In this document: one piece after another, positions 29,740 to 39,937 of the stretch
How positions within the stretch are numbered: position 1 is the first letter of the stretch
Layout: every line of letters starts with the position of its first letter
Assembly (NCBI RefSeq): GCF_017744155.1
Contig: NZ_JAGHQT010000011.1
Coordinates: forward strand, 1 to 64,000
Length of the DNA stretch: 64,000 nucleotides
Origin: Endozoicomonas sp. G2_1
GTDB lineage: Bacteria > Pseudomonadota > Gammaproteobacteria > Enterobacterales > Alteromonadaceae
Direction of reading: 5' to 3'
Position numbers and translations under genes: made by a program
Notes under the pieces: model-generated
Told to the model about the DNA's origin: nothing
Seen by the model: only the letters and a program-made list of their open reading frames with translations
The model's database searches: none

Positions 29740-31191
29740 TTAAGAACGCCAAAACGCTGGCGTAAATAGCACTAAGAGGGTAAATATTTCCAAACGGCCA
29801 AATAGCATAGCAACGATTAAGACCCATTTACTAAAGTCACTAATACTCGCAAAATTCGCCGCAACTTCACCTAAACCTGGGCCTAAGTTATTTAAACAAG
29901 CAGCAACCGCGGTAAACGCGGTGATATCATCCATGCCCGCGGCTAGTAGCAATAACATACAAACAACAAAAACAGCGGCATAAGCGGAGAAAAAACCCCA
30001 AACAGCTTCAACAACGCGATTAGGTAGTGCTTTACGACCGAGTTTTATCGTGAAAATCGCCTTCGGATGAACCAGTTTATTGAGTTCCCGAATACCTTGT
30101 AAATACAGTAGAATGACTCGTACAACTTTCATACCGCCACCCGTACTACCGGCACAGCCACCAATAAAGCTTGAGAATATTAGCAATATTGGCAACAAGG
30201 TTGGCCAGTCGGCAAAGGATGTTGTCGCAAAACCTGCGGTTGTACTTATCGAGACCGATTGAAATAACGCCTGATCAAGGGCGATACCAGCACTGTTATA
30301 GGTGCCGTGCCACATTAAGACAGCAAAACAAATTAACGTGAGTAGTACTTGAATCGCGATAAACACTTTAAACTCTGGGTCGTAAAAATAGCTTTTCAAC
30401 GATCGACTTTGCACCACAGCGTAGTGCAGAGCAAAGTTAACACCGGCGATAATCAAGAAGAAAACACAAACTAAATTGATGACCGGGCTGTTGAAGTAAC
30501 CCATGCTGGCGTCATGGGTAGAAAAGCCGCCGATAGCAATCGTCGAGAAGGCATGACAAACGGCGTCAAACACCGACATCCCCGCTAACCAGTAAGCCAA
30601 TGAACAGAAGATGGTTAACGACAGATAAATGTACCAAAGGTGCTTCGCAGTATCGGCAATGCGCGGGGTCATTTTCGAGTCTTTAACCGGCCCTGGCGTC
30701 TCGGCGCGATATAACTGCATACCACCAATACCAAGCATTGGCAGTACCGCAACAGCGAGTACGATGATCCCCATACCGCCCAACCATTGCAATTGCTGAC
30801 GATACCATAACAGTGCATGTGGCAAGCCATCAATTTGAGTAAGCACCGTCGCACCGGTTGTCGTCAATCCAGAAAATGACTCAAAAAAAGCGTCGGCAGT
30901 AGATAAATTGGGTTGTTCCAATAACAACAAAGGCACCGCAGAGAAACTTGCCAATACCGTCCAGAATAACACGACAATTAAAAAGCCTTCGCGCGCGCGC
31001 AAGTCCCCTTTTTCATCTCGCTGTGGATACCAAGCGAGCAACCCCATAAACAAGCAAAACAGAAATGATGTTAAAAAAGGCACACCACCGCCATCGCGGT
31101 AAACAAGAGAAATAATTGCAGGAGGCAGCATGGTAACACTGAGGAGCATTACCAACAGACCTAAGATCCGAATAATATTTTTGTATTGCAC
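29740..31191 (-). CDS. trkH: Trk potassium transporter membrane subunit TrkH
   Basis: TrkH is the potassium-translocating membrane subunit that pairs with TrkA (15722-17098). The 483-residue protein is a multi-helix member of the Trk/Ktr/HKT family with four M1-P-M2 repeats; visible selectivity-loop regions include FSGLTTTGATV, FSTIAIGGFSTHD, SVSISTTAGFATT and LNNLGPGLG. The start is GTG at 31191 (MQYKNIIRILGLL), which aligns with the E. coli N-terminus; no strong ribosome binding site is seen. The order pepQ-yigZ-trkH matches E. coli. Confidence 0.96.
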   Translation of the reverse strand: MQYKNIIRILGLLVMLLSVTMLPPAIISLVYRDGGGVPFLTSFLFCLFMGLLAWYPQRDEKGDLRAREGFLIVVLFWTVLASFSAVPLLLLEQPNLSTADAFFESFSGLTTTGATVLTQIDGLPHALLWYRQQLQWLGGMGIIVLAVAVLPMLGIGGMQLYRAETPGPVKDSKMTPRIADTAKHLWYIYLSLTIFCSLAYWLAGMSVFDAVCHAFSTIAIGGFSTHDASMGYFNSPVINLVCVFFLIIAGVNFALHYAVVQSRSLKSYFYDPEFKVFIAIQVLLTLICFAVLMWHGTYNSAGIALDQALFQSVSISTTAGFATTSFADWPTLLPILLIFSSFIGGCAGSTGGGMKVVRVILLYLQGIRELNKLVHPKAIFTIKLGRKALPNRVVEAVWGFFSAYAAVFVVCMLLLLAAGMDDITAFTAVAACLNNLGPGLGEVAANFASISDFSKWVLIVAMLFGRLEIFTLLVLFTPAFWRS

Positions 31192-31293
31192 TGTTATTGC
31201 ACTGTACTGTTATGCTTATCTACGTTTTTCTTTAATAAACAGCAAAGTTAGCAAACACTTACTAACTATAGCGGATTATTTATTAGCGGTAGT

Positions 31294-31905
31294 TTACAAT
31301 TTAACTAATGCTAATTGCCCTGCTGATGCGGTTTTAAGCGCAGCGCTAAACTGCTCAAGGTTCGCACTTGGCAGTGACAAAGTCATGGCTATATGCTCAC
31401 CATAGTCTTGCTCAATAACTTCACCACCTGCTTGCCCTAACAAGTGTAACACGCTATCAACTTGATTATATTGACACGCTAAGCCTCTATGTACCATAGG
31501 TATTTTAGTTTCGCTGGACAAAAAAGCGAGCGCTTCGCGGACACTAGCGCCATATGCCCGCTGTAAACCGCCAGTACCGAGTTTGGTACCGCCAAAGTAG
31601 CGAACAACGACCGCACATACTTCGCCAATACCACCACCTTGTAAGCTCGCTAACATAGGTTTACCCGCGGTACCACTGGGTTCACCGTCATCAGAAAATC
31701 CGTAGTGACGACTATCGTCAGCGGCTGCCGACAAATAAGCATAACAATGGTGAGAAGCATTGGGGTGTTGCTGTTGCAGCGCTTTAACGATAGTTTTAGC
31801 TTGATCCGTGCTCGTACAGGGCGCTAAAAAACAAATAAAGCGGCTACGGTTAACAATAATTTCATGTTCAACCTCACTCGCCGCTATCAGATAACTTTTA
31901 CTCAT
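31294..31905 (-). CDS. yigZ: YigZ/IMPACT family protein
   Basis: This 203-residue protein has the N-terminal UPF0029/IMPACT domain with SRFICFLAPC and the DDGEPSGTAGKPML signature, then a ferredoxin-like C-terminal DUF1949 domain. The family is related by fold to translation factor domains; the bacterial function is not established. It sits 13 bases after pepQ and 102 bases before trkH in the conserved pepQ-yigZ-trkH order. Confidence 0.95.
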   Translation of the reverse strand: MSKSYLIAASEVEHEIIVNRSRFICFLAPCTSTDQAKTIVKALQQQHPNASHHCYAYLSAAADDSRHYGFSDDGEPSGTAGKPMLASLQGGGIGEVCAVVVRYFGGTKLGTGGLQRAYGASVREALAFLSSETKIPMVHRGLACQYNQVDSVLHLLGQAGGEVIEQDYGEHIAMTLSLPSANLEQFSAALKTASAGQLALVKL

Positions 31906-31918
31906 CTAACCGAAAAAA

Positions 31919-33235
31919 CTAGTCGAGTTTAGCGTCTCTGGTCATATTTTCATTGTGTGACTGGTGGACAATAATATTGTCCTCAATGCGAATACCACCG
32001 TAAGGGCGCATTTCGTCGACACTTTGCCAATTAACCATATCAGCATGTGCAGATGCTTTGAGGTCAGCCAGTAATGAGTCAATAAAATACAAGCCAGGCT
32101 CAATAGTAAATACCTGATTTGTTTCGACAACACGCGATGTTCTTAAGAATGGATGTTGCTCTGGCGTATTGACGTGAGTGCCGCGCTCATCAGCCATAAA
32201 GCCACCAACGTCATGAGTTTGAAGCCCTAAGTGATGACCCAAACCATGCGGGAAGAAGGTTGAGATAATACCTGCTTCATACGCTGTGTCAGCGTCAACG
32301 GTCAAAAAGCCAAACTCTTGTAATACTCGGCCAATATCTAAGTAAGTCGCGATGTGCAAATCAACATAACTCGCTCCCGGCTTTAAGCCAGCAACAGCAT
32401 TGAGCATCAATTGGTCCATGCGTTTGATCAAATCGGCAAACTTGTTTTGCTCAAAGGCATAAGTGCGGGTGATATCTGATGCGTAGCCGTGGAAATTAGC
32501 GCCAGCGTCAATCAAGAAAGACTTGTGGGCCGCAGGTGCTGTCCGTTCAAGTGCCGTGTAGTGCAAAATAGCGCTGTTTTCGTTTAGCGCCACGATATTA
32601 CCGTACGGTGTTTGATTATCAGTGTGCTCAGTGGCTTTCAAGTACGCTTGTTGAATAGCAAACTCTGTTTCACCTGCTAAAAACGCTTGCTTAGCGGCGA
32701 TATGACCTTTTACTGCAATAGCGTTAGATTTGCGCATGCACTCTTGCTCGTAAGCGGTTTTATAAGCGCGATGGTAATGCAAATAACTCAACACGGGTTC
32801 AGGGTTAATGCTGTCAAAACCTAGTGCTTGTGCTACTTCAATATGCTCACCTAAGTAGGCATAGCCCTTTTTGTCGTATGGCAATACCTGTTCAATATCC
32901 GTTGCTTTAGTGATCACCGTAATATCAAAAAACGCGTTCCAGTAGCTATCTGGCAAGGCGATAACCTTGTGCCAAAAATCAACCGGTTGATAATAAACGA
33001 GCTTAGGTTTATCCGAACCATTAATGATTAACCAAGAGTTGGTTGCTTCAACCAAAGGTAACCAGTGCTTAAAGTGAGGATTAACCTTAAACGGATAACT
33101 CATATCGTCTAAGAATACTTTTAGTTCTTTACCTGAGTGAATCACTAAAGCGTCTAGATTTTCTCGCGCCAATACATTTTGAGCGCGCTGTTGTAGCTCA
33201 CTAACATGAGCTGGATATAAGTTTGCGAGTGTCAT
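31919..33235 (-). CDS. pepQ: Xaa-Pro dipeptidase
   Basis: PepQ cleaves dipeptides with C-terminal proline in the cytoplasm and is an M24 pita-bread metallopeptidase. The 438-residue protein has the metal ligands in DAGANFHGYASDITRTYAF (two Asp), HGLGHHLGLQTHDVGG (His), FTIEPGLYF (Glu) and a final Glu in GGIRIEDN. It is probably transcribed with yigZ and trkH. Confidence 0.96.
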   Translation of the reverse strand: MTLANLYPAHVSELQQRAQNVLARENLDALVIHSGKELKVFLDDMSYPFKVNPHFKHWLPLVEATNSWLIINGSDKPKLVYYQPVDFWHKVIALPDSYWNAFFDITVITKATDIEQVLPYDKKGYAYLGEHIEVAQALGFDSINPEPVLSYLHYHRAYKTAYEQECMRKSNAIAVKGHIAAKQAFLAGETEFAIQQAYLKATEHTDNQTPYGNIVALNENSAILHYTALERTAPAAHKSFLIDAGANFHGYASDITRTYAFEQNKFADLIKRMDQLMLNAVAGLKPGASYVDLHIATYLDIGRVLQEFGFLTVDADTAYEAGIISTFFPHGLGHHLGLQTHDVGGFMADERGTHVNTPEQHPFLRTSRVVETNQVFTIEPGLYFIDSLLADLKASAHADMVNWQSVDEMRPYGGIRIEDNIIVHQSHNENMTRDAKLD

Positions 33236-33338
33236 TATTATTATCCACAGAGTTCAATTAATTCGATAATAGCACAAGGGTATAGTGTCTTGCGCTATCT
33301 ATGCAATATTCAATACAAACAAATCGATAAATAAACAA

Positions 33339-35237
33339 TTAAATTTTCATTGCGACGATTTTGGCAAACAAAGATTCGGTTTGACCGACCTTTAGTTGAT
33401 AAATCTGCTGATATGCCATAACACTTTTGACATAGTCTCGGGTTTCTTTAAACGGGATAGTTTCAATCCACATATCCGCCGGCAAACTCGGCGTGTTTTG
33501 CAACCATTGTTTTACTCGATGTGGACCTGCATTGTATGCCGCCGTAGCCAAAATCGGGTTACCTTGATGACGGTCGAGCAAGCGCTTTAAATACTTAGTC
33601 CCTATTTTGATATTGTCGTCAGCATTGAGCAGTTTTTTGCTGGTAATGCGACGATCAACCTGCTTTGCGGTTGCAGGTAATACTTGCATCAAGCCTTTGG
33701 CACCAGCAGATGAATTGGCGTCAGACATAAACGAGCTTTCACGTCGAGTAATAGCAAAGGCCCATGCCGGGTTAATATTTTGTTTGCCTGCTTGCTGTTT
33801 TATTGCAGTATCAAAAGCAAGCGGGAAACGCAGCTCAACATCATTTAAGTAACCGACATTTGCCAAGGTAAATATCGCTCTGTCGTACCAACCCAGTTCA
33901 TAAGCCAGTTTAGAGGCCACTAAACGGTCTCGTTCACTCGCCTTGCGATTCCAATAATTCCACTCACTGCGAGCTTGTTTATAACGACCTAGATGAAAAA
34001 ATTCAAAAGCTCGTTTGAGTGGCAAGTTTTGTAATACTGCATTTTTCTCTGTCAATGATACCTTCAAAGGCTGATCTTTAAGGTTAAAGCCCTGGTCTAA
34101 ATGCCCCGCGGCCAAAAAGCCGTAGTAATGACGTTCGTCAGCAAGCGCAATTAACAACTGCTTGGCTTGTTGGGTTTGCCCTCTTTCAAGCAATGCCCGT
34201 GCATACCAATAACGCCACTGTAAACTTTGCTGTGTTTTTTCGGGAAAGGTTAATAATTCTCGCTCGATAGCTTGCCAGTCTTGTTGCAGTAAACTATCAG
34301 CAATGCGCCATTGAATAACGTGATCGGTCATCATGTTCTCAGGCACATCGCGCAACCAGCTTTGCGCGTCTGGATGCTTTTTACTCGCCAGCGCTAAAGC
34401 AAATCGTTGCTTTACTTTACCTAATTGTTGTTCGGTAAAAGCAAACTGCTTAACGGCTTGTTGATAGGTTTTCAGTGCCCTATTTTGATCACGCCAAATA
34501 TAACGCTTCAAACCGTAAGCAACTATTTGTGCTTCGCGATCTGATTTTTTTGGAAAGCGAGATAGTTTGCGAATGTAGCTCGGGTCTTTTCTCACCTTGT
34601 GAAACAAACGACCGAGGTATTGCTGGTTTTCCGGTAACAGGCTGGTTAAATACGGGATTAAGGTATGCTTACCGCCATCCGCAGCAAGTGCCAAGCGCTG
34701 CCACACCATATTTTCAGTGCGATAACCGGCTTGTTGCCAACGCTTAAACAAAGGGTCACACACTTTAGGTTGTGATTTGCCCACTAACCAAAGCTGATTT
34801 ACTTTTGGTAAAACTCGCTGTTCACTTACACCAGCATTCAATTGAAACAAGGCATGTTGGCAGCGCAATTTAGGGTCTGAGGTCGGTTGGTAAAATTTTA
34901 AAAAGAGCGCTTGTCGGTTGCGTTTAGCCAAGTAATTCAACCATTTTTTGCGCAATGGCCAATCTAGTGGCGTGCCTTGGTAGCGTTCTAAAAATGCGTC
35001 TATTTCAGCAGCTTTAGACAAGGTTAATTTATGCATCAACCTTTGCTGATCGAGATAAGGCTGCAACGGATAATAATGTAGTTGGCGATACAAACTTTGG
35101 TATTTAGCAGAATCGGAGCGCCAAATGTGTTTTTCCGCTTCAACGTAAGTTTTGCGTTGTTCAATATTTTCAGCCTGACCTTGAGAGGCCCAAAGCGACA
35201 AACCAGCTGAAATCATTAACACGGCTTGCTTTAACAT
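33339..35237 (-). CDS. slt: Soluble lytic murein transglycosylase (Slt70-like)
   Basis: Slt cleaves the MurNAc-GlcNAc bond of peptidoglycan in the periplasm, forming 1,6-anhydro-MurNAc ends. From the ATG at 35237 the protein has 632 residues with a signal peptide of about 22 residues ending GQA. A long helical superhelix (U and L domains) precedes the C-terminal lysozyme-like domain with ITRRESSF (catalytic Glu), SAGAKGLMQVLPATA and ATAAYNAGPHRVKQWL. A TTG at 35258 could add 7 residues, but AGGA upstream of the ATG favours the shorter form. Confidence 0.95.
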   Translation of the reverse strand: MLKQAVLMISAGLSLWASQGQAENIEQRKTYVEAEKHIWRSDSAKYQSLYRQLHYYPLQPYLDQQRLMHKLTLSKAAEIDAFLERYQGTPLDWPLRKKWLNYLAKRNRQALFLKFYQPTSDPKLRCQHALFQLNAGVSEQRVLPKVNQLWLVGKSQPKVCDPLFKRWQQAGYRTENMVWQRLALAADGGKHTLIPYLTSLLPENQQYLGRLFHKVRKDPSYIRKLSRFPKKSDREAQIVAYGLKRYIWRDQNRALKTYQQAVKQFAFTEQQLGKVKQRFALALASKKHPDAQSWLRDVPENMMTDHVIQWRIADSLLQQDWQAIERELLTFPEKTQQSLQWRYWYARALLERGQTQQAKQLLIALADERHYYGFLAAGHLDQGFNLKDQPLKVSLTEKNAVLQNLPLKRAFEFFHLGRYKQARSEWNYWNRKASERDRLVASKLAYELGWYDRAIFTLANVGYLNDVELRFPLAFDTAIKQQAGKQNINPAWAFAITRRESSFMSDANSSAGAKGLMQVLPATAKQVDRRITSKKLLNADDNIKIGTKYLKRLLDRHQGNPILATAAYNAGPHRVKQWLQNTPSLPADMWIETIPFKETRDYVKSVMAYQQIYQLKVGQTESLFAKIVAMKI

Positions 35238-35485
35238 ATGAGAAAAAGTCCTTTGCAAATCGAGATAAATGCCGACGAGAGCCGATTGCCCTCTTTGTTT
35301 TAAACTAGCATAAATGCCATTAAATATGCGACCTTATCAGTAGACAATTTCTTACTAAAAAAAGTTTATTTCAAACGTGGATTTTGTGATTTGGCTGGCA
35401 AAGGTTAGACTATGCGCTTAGCGTTTTAAAATTGAAAAGATTCACCATAAAAGCGACCTCGTCGTTTCAACGTAAACCGATAGTA

Positions 35486-35734
35486 ATGACTCAAGATATA
35501 TTCAACCAAGCCGATCACCAACTTGACGCCATAGGCCTGCGCTGTCCAGAGCCCGTAATGATGGTGCGCTTAAACATTCGCAAAATAAATGATGGTGAAA
35601 CACTATTGGTAACAGCTGACGATCCATCAACGGCTCGAGATATTCCAAGCTTTTGCCGCTTTATGGACCACCAATTAGTTGCCAGCCAAACCGACGAAAA
35701 GCCTTTTCAGTATTTAATTAAAAAAGGTCTTTAG
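35486..35734 (+). CDS. tusA: Sulfur carrier protein TusA
   Basis: TusA carries persulfide sulfur from IscS to the Tus relay for 2-thiouridine in tRNA and to other acceptors. The 82-residue protein has the [14 protein letters not shown] motif with the catalytic Cys20 in CPxP. I place the start at the ATG at 35486, which matches the family N-terminus. A TTG at 35432 in frame would add 18 residues without family similarity. Confidence 0.94.
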   Translation: MTQDIFNQADHQLDAIGLRCPEPVMMVRLNIRKINDGETLLVTADDPSTARDIPSFCRFMDHQLVASQTDEKPFQYLIKKGL

Positions 35735-35859
35735 AAAAAGTTCTGTTATCTTGTTATCTTAAAGTGTTGTTTGAAATCGGTGAACTTAATACAGACCTTA
35801 TTTAATAGTACTGAATTAAAATGAACTGCTTTTAGCGTTTTTTGAACCTCTTGGTTTAA

Positions 35860-35885
35860 AAGTGCTGTAGAATTTACCAGCACTT
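35860..35885 (-). terminator. Possible terminator after the orphan gene
   Basis: An 8-bp stem AAGTGCTG/CAGCACTT with a 10-base loop is followed on the minus strand by TTTTAAACC. It lies 46 bases after the stop of the gene at 35931, so that gene appears to have its own weak intrinsic terminator. Confidence 0.55.
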
Positions 35886-35930
35886 AACAAGAATATATTA
35901 TTTATGAAAGGTCAAAAAAACTAGTATAAA

Positions 35931-36674
35931 CTACTTATCCTCGTCTAAACCGAGTAAAGGAAGAGCTTTAGACAATACTTTTTGTGCTTTAAATGCCATA
36001 GCTGTCGCACTATCTACCTTAGAAAGTAATGATGCGATACTTTTCATGAAGGCAGGGTTCTTTTCCTTTGTAGAAGATAGTTGTTCTTGGTTCGCGACAA
36101 TTCCCCCCAAACTTAACTGAAACGCACTTCTTAACCCTTTAGCTCCATAAATTTTATAATAATTTATTGAACGACGTATAGCCTCTAATGATTCTAGTAT
36201 AAAGGTTTTAACATTAGGTTCTAAATCGGTATTAAATGTTGTTTCAAATAGCTCATCAACCATATTAGAAATATGAGATAACTCTTCTTTAGTTAACTCA
36301 CCTTCATCATAATATGTTGAAAGTAAATCACTGCAAAAATGAAGCGACTGTAGGACAGTTTCATTAACTAGCTTAGCAGTATATGCAAAGTCGCTATCAA
36401 GATCGCCAGGAAAAACAGCTTTCTCTATTGCATCAAAATTTCGTAAATAAAGCTCTCCATTAGTAGCAACTCTACCAATCACCTCTTTTGTATCACGAAC
36501 TAACTCATTGACAGCTAATATTGCATGAAATAAATCACTATCATCATCTGATTCTATTTCTAATATATCTTTCCACGCATCTCGAGCTGGAATAATTTTT
36601 AGAGGATCACTTTGAGACGAAAACTTCTCAAGAATATTAATTAATCTTCCAGCTGGATTAGTTGTATTAGTCAA
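35931..36674 (-). CDS. Uncharacterised protein of 247 residues (orphan)
   Basis: I do not recognise this protein. It is 247 residues, acidic in its first half, predicted almost entirely alpha-helical, with no signal peptide or membrane helix. The most family-like stretch is INYYKIYGAKGLRSAFQLSL (about 166-185). No catalytic motif is apparent. It has a good AAGGAAAA ribosome binding site, its own weak terminator and an AT-richer composition than its neighbours. It sits between tusA and glyS, where I know of no conserved gene, so it is probably acquired. A 26-base inverted repeat lies between it and glyS (36705-36730). A defence or stress role is possible but unsupported. Confidence 0.85.
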   Translation of the reverse strand: MTNTTNPAGRLINILEKFSSQSDPLKIIPARDAWKDILEIESDDDSDLFHAILAVNELVRDTKEVIGRVATNGELYLRNFDAIEKAVFPGDLDSDFAYTAKLVNETVLQSLHFCSDLLSTYYDEGELTKEELSHISNMVDELFETTFNTDLEPNVKTFILESLEAIRRSINYYKIYGAKGLRSAFQLSLGGIVANQEQLSSTKEKNPAFMKSIASLLSKVDSATAMAFKAQKVLSKALPLLGLDEDK

Positions 36675-36704
36675 TTTGAATTTTCCTTTTTAACGTTCAA
36701 ATCA

Positions 36705-36730
36705 GCCGCATAGTATTCATACCAAGCGGC
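36705..36730. repeat. Inverted repeat between glyS and the orphan gene
   Basis: GCCGCATAGTAT and ATACCAAGCGGC form a 12-bp stem, with one mismatch and one possible G-U pair, around a two-base TC loop, 31 bases after the glyS stop and 30 bases before the orphan gene start. No T-run follows on the minus strand. It could be a transcript-end structure of glyQS, an operator, or a scar of insertion. Confidence 0.6.
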
Positions 36731-36761
36731 ATAATTCCGATTTTGAATTAGAGTAAAATAA

Positions 36762-38831
36762 CTACGACTGTAGTAACGAGATATCGGCAATATCAAAGAA
36801 AGTATTGCGTACTTTATTGAGTAACGTTAAGCGATTGGTTTTAACTTGCAAGTCGTCAGCCATCACCATTACGTTGTCAAAAAAGTTATCAATCGGTTGT
36901 TTTAGCTGAGCCAACTCAGTTAACGACGCTTGATAGTCTTTTGCTGCCATCAAAGGCGCTACTTTCGCTTGAATCGCGTTAAAGCTCTCTGCAAGTTCTC
37001 GCTCTGCACTTTCTTCAACAAGCGCTTGGTTGAACTCAGCAAACAGTTCGCCGTCAAATTTAGCGAGAATATTACCGACGCGCTTATTGGCTGCCGCTAG
37101 CGCTGCCGCTTCAGTTAAGCTTTGGAAGTAGCTCACGGCTTTAATGCGCTGTTCAAAGTCTAATGGAGCCGTTGGCGCTTTCGCTAGTACCGCCTGAATT
37201 ACGTCAACTGCAATGCCTTGCTCTTGATAAAACGCTCTGAAGCGTCCCATGACAAAGTCAATAACGTCAGTTAAAGTGTTGTCATTAACGAGCTTGTCAC
37301 CGTAGTTAGCAATACTTTGTTTAACTAAATCGGCAATGTCCAATGGCAGTTGTTTTTCAATAATAATGCGAATTAAACCGATAGCGGCACGGCGCAATGC
37401 AAACGGGTCTTTATCGCCTTTTGGTGCTTGGTTAATGCCGAAAATACCAACCAAGGTATCAACTTTATCAGCAATGGCAACGGCGCTACCAATATTGCCT
37501 TTTGGCAAAGCATCGCCAGCAAAGCGAGGACGATATTGGTCTTCTAGCGCTTGTGCGATCGCTTCGGCTTCGCCGTCGTGACGAGCGTAGTACTTACCCA
37601 TAGTACCTTGTACTTGCGGGAATTCTAATACCATCTCGGTCATCAAATCGGTTTTACTTAACAGACCCGCGCGGTAGGCTTGCTCAGCATCTTCATTTAA
37701 CGCTTCAGCAATGGCTTTGCTCAACTGGCCAATACGCTCAGACTTGTCTTTCAAAGTACCCAACTGTTTTTGGAATAAAACTGATTCCAGACTTGCCAAA
37801 CGAGATTCAAGCGATTGTTTTTTATCGGTTTTAAAGAAAAACTCAGCATCAGCCAAACGCGGACGAATAACTTTTTCGTTACCAAAGATAACTTGATTAG
37901 GCTCTTTACTGTCGATGTTAGCGACGAAGATAAACTGGTTTTTCAGATTGCCTTCGCTGTCTTTAACCGGAAAATATTTTTGGTGGTCCTGCATCGAGTA
38001 AATTAAAGGCTCTGGCGGTACCGCTAAAAATTCTTGATCAAAGCTGCCCACTAAAGTGACTGGCCACTCATTGATACTAGTAACTTCTTCAAGTAAGTCT
38101 GGGTCAACAATTGCTTCACCGTTAATTTGCTGAGCAGCTTTTGCCACTTGGTCAACGATTAACGCTTTGCGCTTGTCGTAGTCGGCAATCACATAAGCTT
38201 GCTCTAACGCAGCTTCGTAGTTGTCGGCGTGGTCTAACGTTACTAACCCTTGGTGATGGAAACGATGACCTTGCAGTTGATTTGAAGACTGAATTCCCAA
38301 AGCTTCACCGGCGATGACCTCGCTGCCGTAAAGCATGGTTAACGTATGCGCAGGACGAATAAATTGAATGCGCTCACTGCCCCAGCGCATAGGCTTAGGT
38401 ATAGGCAATTTGTTTAGCGCATTAACCACCATAGTTGGGATAAGCTCAGCAACTGATTGGCCAGCTTGAGTTGCTTTGTGCAAAAGCCATTCGCCTTTAT
38501 CTGTGACTAAACGTTCAGCTTGCTCAACAGTAATGCCATTTGAACGGGCCCAACCTTGTGCCGCTTTACTTGGCTGACCTTGGTCATCAAAAGCAACATT
38601 GACCGCAGGGCCGCGCTTTTCAACAACTTTATCAGCTTGTTTGACTTGTAGTTCTTTTACCTGTATTGCCATGCGACGAGGTGAGGCAAACCATTTAATA
38701 TCGCTAAAGCTCAAGTCGGCACTTTCAAGCTGAGTTTTAATTTGCGTGAAAAAAGTCTCAGCAAGTGTGCTCAGTGCTTTTGGTGGTAGCTCTTCTGTAC
38801 CTAATTCAATTAATAGTGTTTCAGTAGTCAT
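36762..38831 (-). CDS. glyS: Glycyl-tRNA synthetase beta subunit
   Basis: GlyS is the large subunit of the bacterial alpha2beta2 glycyl-tRNA synthetase and provides tRNA binding. The 689-residue length is normal. It begins with the family sequence TLLIELGTEELPPKAL, contains the HD-like core region (RAGLLSKTDLMTEMVLEFPQVQGTMGKYYA) and a C-terminal anticodon-binding DALR-like region. Its ATG shares one base with the glyQ stop (TAATG), indicating coupling. Confidence 0.98.
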   Translation of the reverse strand: MTTETLLIELGTEELPPKALSTLAETFFTQIKTQLESADLSFSDIKWFASPRRMAIQVKELQVKQADKVVEKRGPAVNVAFDDQGQPSKAAQGWARSNGITVEQAERLVTDKGEWLLHKATQAGQSVAELIPTMVVNALNKLPIPKPMRWGSERIQFIRPAHTLTMLYGSEVIAGEALGIQSSNQLQGHRFHHQGLVTLDHADNYEAALEQAYVIADYDKRKALIVDQVAKAAQQINGEAIVDPDLLEEVTSINEWPVTLVGSFDQEFLAVPPEPLIYSMQDHQKYFPVKDSEGNLKNQFIFVANIDSKEPNQVIFGNEKVIRPRLADAEFFFKTDKKQSLESRLASLESVLFQKQLGTLKDKSERIGQLSKAIAEALNEDAEQAYRAGLLSKTDLMTEMVLEFPQVQGTMGKYYARHDGEAEAIAQALEDQYRPRFAGDALPKGNIGSAVAIADKVDTLVGIFGINQAPKGDKDPFALRRAAIGLIRIIIEKQLPLDIADLVKQSIANYGDKLVNDNTLTDVIDFVMGRFRAFYQEQGIAVDVIQAVLAKAPTAPLDFEQRIKAVSYFQSLTEAAALAAANKRVGNILAKFDGELFAEFNQALVEESAERELAESFNAIQAKVAPLMAAKDYQASLTELAQLKQPIDNFFDNVMVMADDLQVKTNRLTLLNKVRNTFFDIADISLLQS

Positions 38832-39757
38832 TATGCCTTTTCCTCAGCTGATTTTTCGTTGCCTGCAGCTAATGGGAAACCCAATGCTTCACGCGCATTG
38901 TAGTAAGCTTCGGCACAAGCTTTTGCCAAGGTTCTAACTCTTAAAATATAACGCTGTCGTTCAGTCACAGAAATGGCGTGACGTGCATCTAATAAGTTAA
39001 ATGCGTGCGATGCTTTCATCACTTGCTCGTATGCTGGTAACGGCAATCCCTTTTCAATCAGGTTTTGTGATACTTTTTCACACTGATCGAATTGATGGAA
39101 TAAATCGCTAACATCAGCGTGTTCAAAGTTGTAAGCGGATTGCTCAACTTCGTTTTGATGGAAAACGTCACCGTAAAGCACTTTGCCCATAGGGCCGTCA
39201 GTCCAAACTAGATCGTAAATGCTGTCCACGTTTTGAATATACATCGCAAGGCGCTCTAAACCGTAGGTGATCTCGCCGGTTACTGGAGAACACTCTAAGC
39301 CGCCCACTTGTTGGAAGTAAGTAAACTGGGTGATTTCCATGCCGTTTAGCCATACTTCCCAACCTAGGCCCCAAGCGCCAAGTGTTGGTGATTCCCAGTT
39401 GTCTTCAACAAAGCGAATATCGTGAACTAATGGATCTATGCCTAACTCTTTTAATGAGTTTAAGTAAAGCTCTTGAATGTTTTTAGGGTTCGGCTTAAGC
39501 ATTACTTGGAATTGGTAGTAGTGCTGAAGGCGGTTTGGATTTTCACCGTAGCGACCGTCGGTAGGACGACGGCACGGTTGTACATAAGCGCTGCTCATTG
39601 GCTCCGGTCCAATCGCCCGTAAGAATGTCATAGGGTGAAATGTACCAGCTCCTACTTCTAAGTCTAATGGCTGAATAATTACACAGCCCTGGCGCGCCCA
39701 ATAATCTTGTAATTGTAAGATTAGGCCCTGAAAAGTTTTAATATCAAAGCTACTCAT
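38831..39757 (-). CDS. glyQ: Glycyl-tRNA synthetase alpha subunit
   Basis: GlyQ carries the class II catalytic core that makes glycyl-adenylate. The 308-residue protein shows [19 protein letters not shown], the motif 2 region [26 protein letters not shown] (cited here only by its start and end) and [19 protein letters not shown]. It is first in the glyQS operon. A TATACT about 100 bases upstream on the minus strand (about 39857) could be a -10, with no clear -35. Confidence 0.98.
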   Translation of the reverse strand: MSSFDIKTFQGLILQLQDYWARQGCVIIQPLDLEVGAGTFHPMTFLRAIGPEPMSSAYVQPCRRPTDGRYGENPNRLQHYYQFQVMLKPNPKNIQELYLNSLKELGIDPLVHDIRFVEDNWESPTLGAWGLGWEVWLNGMEITQFTYFQQVGGLECSPVTGEITYGLERLAMYIQNVDSIYDLVWTDGPMGKVLYGDVFHQNEVEQSAYNFEHADVSDLFHQFDQCEKVSQNLIEKGLPLPAYEQVMKASHAFNLLDARHAISVTERQRYILRVRTLAKACAEAYYNAREALGFPLAAGNEKSAEEKA

Positions 39758-39937
39758 GTTGTTCCAATCTAGAGCAAAAGCTCTTAGTTGTTATTTAACG
39801 GTTAGCTATGTGCTTGCCGCTAAACCTTAGTGAATAAAAAAATAGTCGCCTAGTATACCCAATGGCGTTTATTTCGCCTAGGGCTAAGGGCTAAGATTCA
39901 TCAGGTTTTCATCTAAAACCAAGCTTTTATTGTGCAC

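Noticed and set aside
30908-31405. Plus-strand frames opposite trkH and yigZ
   Set aside because: They lie antisense to conserved genes with intact family motifs and have no similarity to known proteins.
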